From the NCBI GenBank assembly GCA_021158305.1, contig JAGGUU010000056.1:1-24636 (forward strand): 24,636 nucleotides of DNA. Direction: 5' to 3'. The notes beneath the pieces are model-generated. The model was not told the origin of the DNA. It was given only the letters and a program-made list of their open reading frames with translations, and ran no database searches. Shown piece by piece: positions 22,560-24,636 of this stretch (the stretch's first letter is position 1; each line of letters begins with the position of its first letter). Both the position numbers and the translations under genes were made by a program. Source of the stretch: Candidatus Bathyarchaeota archaeon (GTDB lineage Archaea > Thermoproteota > Bathyarchaeia > Bathyarchaeales > DTEX01).

Positions 22560-24077
22560 TTGAAACGAGACGTCGAGCTGAAACGTGCTATCTCTTTCAT
22601 AATCGAAGCAGGATATCAAATAGATAGTGAGGCTTTTCAAATACTAAAGGACGCCTCTGAAAAAGTAGATCTGGATGCTCTCGTGAAAAGCATAATTGAA
22701 GAAGTGAATAATCTATCTGAGAAGCCCCTTTTCTTAGAACCTGAGCTTATCGAGAGGAAAGTCAAAGAGATACGAAAGGAGAGAAAACCTGCCGTTGTTA
22801 CTGGAAAAGGCGGCTATAAACCCTATGCTAAGGAGATCGAGTCTGAGATAGAGATCATAAGGGATCCAGCTAAGAGCATAAGCACAACGGGCGCCCTCGA
22901 GAATTACGTCAAATATTTTCGGGATAGATTTCTCAAAATTAAGAAGATATTAAGAAGCAGGGTGGATGCTAAAGATTCTGGAAGCATTAGTCAAGCTTTA
23001 AGATCCCCAGCGAATTCAAAAGTCAAATTTATATGCATGCTGGCGGAGAAACGCGAATCTACAAATGGAATTTTTCTGTACGTTGAAGATTTAGAGGCGA
23101 ATGCAACTGTTTTTGTACCATCATATAATCGAGATCTCTACCGTAAGGGGCAAAGATTAATGCTTGATCAAGTGATCTGCATCTGTGCGGTTAAGAGAAA
23201 AAATAATCTTTTGATAGCTGAGGATATAATCTTTCCAGATCTGCCGTTAAAAAAGCCGAGAAGAGCTAACCTGCCTGTTTACGTAGCGCTCCTATCAGAC
23301 ATGCATGTAGGAAGCAAGATGTTCATAGAGAAAGCCTTCAGAAGATTTCTCTCTTGGTTGAAAGGAGAAGTCGGAAATAGATATCTTAGAGAGATAGCGT
23401 CTCACGTGAAATACATCATTATAGCTGGAGATATTGTAGATGGTGTTGGAATATATCCGCAACAAATTAGAGAACTAGAGATAGATGACATCTACAAGCA
23501 ATACGAAGCTGCGGCCAAACTAATAGAGGAAATCCCAGAGTACATAGAGGTTATTCTTATACCTGGAAATCATGACGCATGCAGAAGAGCCTTACCTCAG
23601 CCTGTATTATCAAGAGAATATGCTGAGCCCCTCTACGAGGTTAGAGAAAATTATTTTCTTGGTAATCCATGCATGCTGAGCCTTCACAAAGTCAAAGTTC
23701 TAGTTACTCATGGTCGAAGCTTAGATGATGTTATATCTGCTATTCCAGGAATGACTTTTGAAAGACCGGATGAAGCTATGAGATTTCTTCTTCAATGCAG
23801 ACACTTAGCGCCCACTTATGGATTAAGAACATTAATAGCATCGGAACCCGTGGATCATTTGGTTATTGAGGAGGAACCAGATATCTTTCATGCTGGGCAT
23901 GTTCATATGATGAGTTATAGCTTTTACAGAGGGACGGCTGTGGTAAATTCTGGAGCATGGCAGGAGCAGACAGAATATCAGAGAGAGATGGGACATACAC
24001 CTAATCCAGGCATAGCTCCTATAATAGATCTGCAGAGTTTCAGAATCTTTCCAATAAACTTCATTTCAGACTTTTGA
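22560..24077 (+). CDS. polB: DNA polymerase D small subunit DP1
   Basis: The 3'-5' exonuclease (proofreading) subunit of archaeal PolD. The 505 residues comprise an N-terminal helical region (1-80), an OB-fold (about 150-225) and a calcineurin-like phosphoesterase domain from ~238 with all motifs: LLSDMHVGS (Asp247, His249), IAGDIVDG, IPGNHDACR, VTHGRS and HAGHVHM. These intact ligands fit an active nuclease, unlike the eukaryotic B subunits. The start is TTG 22560; no other start codon precedes the first conserved helix, and AGAAGG lies upstream. The large subunit DP2 is not adjacent. A T run (CTTTTTAA near 24083) may end the transcript. It converges with orc1/cdc6. Confidence 0.94.
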   Translation: MKRDVELKRAISFIIEAGYQIDSEAFQILKDASEKVDLDALVKSIIEEVNNLSEKPLFLEPELIERKVKEIRKERKPAVVTGKGGYKPYAKEIESEIEIIRDPAKSISTTGALENYVKYFRDRFLKIKKILRSRVDAKDSGSISQALRSPANSKVKFICMLAEKRESTNGIFLYVEDLEANATVFVPSYNRDLYRKGQRLMLDQVICICAVKRKNNLLIAEDIIFPDLPLKKPRRANLPVYVALLSDMHVGSKMFIEKAFRRFLSWLKGEVGNRYLREIASHVKYIIIAGDIVDGVGIYPQQIRELEIDDIYKQYEAAAKLIEEIPEYIEVILIPGNHDACRRALPQPVLSREYAEPLYEVRENYFLGNPCMLSLHKVKVLVTHGRSLDDVISAIPGMTFERPDEAMRFLLQCRHLAPTYGLRTLIASEPVDHLVIEEEPDIFHAGHVHMMSYSFYRGTAVVNSGAWQEQTEYQREMGHTPNPGIAPIIDLQSFRIFPINFISDF

Positions 24078-24086
24078 CAACTCTTT

Positions 24087-24636
24087 TTAATGTATAGAAT
24101 TCAAGTATTTTGGGACGTAATTTATCATGTTTCGCATTCTTTCATCCTCAAGAAAAACTTCTTGCACTACTTTGAAAGGAACACCTAAGGTTGTCTTTTT
24201 TGACCTTCCATATCTACCAAGACTTACAACACGAGAGTTAACAAGACCCATTACATCAAGCTCATTTATTAATCCGCTGACTCTTCTTTGTGTAAGTGGA
24301 TTGATATTCATCTCTCCGCATAATTCACAGTAAACATTATAGATATCTCCAGTCATTAATCCCTTCCTTTTATGCTTTGAAATAAGGAATACGCTCAAGA
24401 GAACTATTTTTGAGTGTATGGGGAGAGTCTTTAATGTCTCAGCGACACGATCATGCTCAATTCTTTTCTGCGCCTGATATACATGATCCTCAGAAATTAT
24501 GCTTTTTCCTTCTCTTTCAGCTAATTCGGCTGCTACTCGAAGTAAATCTAAGGCTCTTCTAGCATCACCGTGTTCCGCCGCGGCGATTGCGGAGCACAGC
24601 TTAATTGCAGCCTCATAAGAAACTCCCTTCTTAAAT
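24087..24636 (-). CDS. orc1/cdc6: Orc1/Cdc6 origin-binding AAA+ protein, 3' part
   Basis: The minus-strand frame is open to the window edge, so only the C-terminal ~182 residues are visible. They show the AAA+ sensor-2/lid region, AAAEHGDARRALDLLRVAAE, then LAEREGKSIISEDHV and a linker leading to the winged-helix DNA-binding domain (VYCELCGEMNINPLTQRRVS, GLINELDVMGLVNSRVVS). The Walker A and B motifs would lie beyond the window. The protein marks and loads the helicase at replication origins. The stop is 9 bases from the DP1 stop, convergent. Archaeal origins usually lie upstream of this gene, that is, to the right of the window. Confidence 0.92.
   Translation of the reverse strand, partial: FKKGVSYEAAIKLCSAIAAAEHGDARRALDLLRVAAELAEREGKSIISEDHVYQAQKRIEHDRVAETLKTLPIHSKIVLLSVFLISKHKRKGLMTGDIYNVYCELCGEMNINPLTQRRVSGLINELDVMGLVNSRVVSLGRYGRSKKTTLGVPFKVVQEVFLEDERMRNMINYVPKYLNSIH

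Overview
The window is gene-dense archaeal DNA of moderate GC. Archaeal hallmarks are aRF1, RIO2, PDCD5, a PAC2 protein, archaeal UMP kinase, FEN1, the DP1 subunit of DNA polymerase D, Orc1/Cdc6, a type IV pilin-like protein, TATA boxes about 25-30 bases before starts, and a tRNA-Leu with a bulge-helix-bulge intron. PolD argues against Crenarchaeota. A single-OB SSB resembling the crenarchaeal type, sitting with PolD, suggests a non-crenarchaeal TACK-type lineage (for example Bathyarchaeia- or Korarchaeia-like). That placement is inference from gene content and was not tested by phylogeny.

Layout. 1-1.5 kb: the 3' end of a radical SAM/SPASM gene, a decayed gene with two in-frame stops, and an intron-containing tRNA-Leu(CAA). 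1.6-7.1 kb: an ADP-ribosylglycohydrolase, UMP kinase, an MBL-fold hydrolase and valyl-tRNA synthetase. 7.3-9.4 kb: PDCD5 protein, aRF1 and a SWIM zinc-finger protein, all on the minus strand. 9.6-13.2 kb: RIO2 kinase and a DUF460 protein (plus strand) converge on an HhH-GPD protein and a PAC2 chaperone (minus strand). 13.3-14.8 kb: a UppP-like phosphatase and a pilin-like secreted protein. 14.9-18.3 kb: a minus-strand cluster of sugar-isomerase-like TIM barrel, purD and a HAD protein. 18.3-18.6 kb: a non-coding stretch with striking inverted repeats. 18.6-20.9 kb: SSB plus TRAM protein, converging on FEN1 and nicotinamidase. 21.0-24.6 kb: a Cys-rich small protein, an AbrB-PhoU regulator, DP1, and the 3' part of orc1/cdc6 running off the right edge.

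Functionally the window is mostly information processing: translation (tRNA, ValRS, aRF1, RIO2, perhaps DUF460) and replication/repair (SSB, FEN1, DP1, Orc1/Cdc6, HhH protein), with purine/pyrimidine and NAD salvage genes between. I see no CRISPR array, insertion sequence, prophage or defence island. The more unusual items are the broken gene beside the tRNA, an HhH-GPD protein that seems to lack both catalytic residues, the palindrome-rich SSB leader, and a small Cys-rich gene preceded by a short upstream ORF and an inverted repeat.
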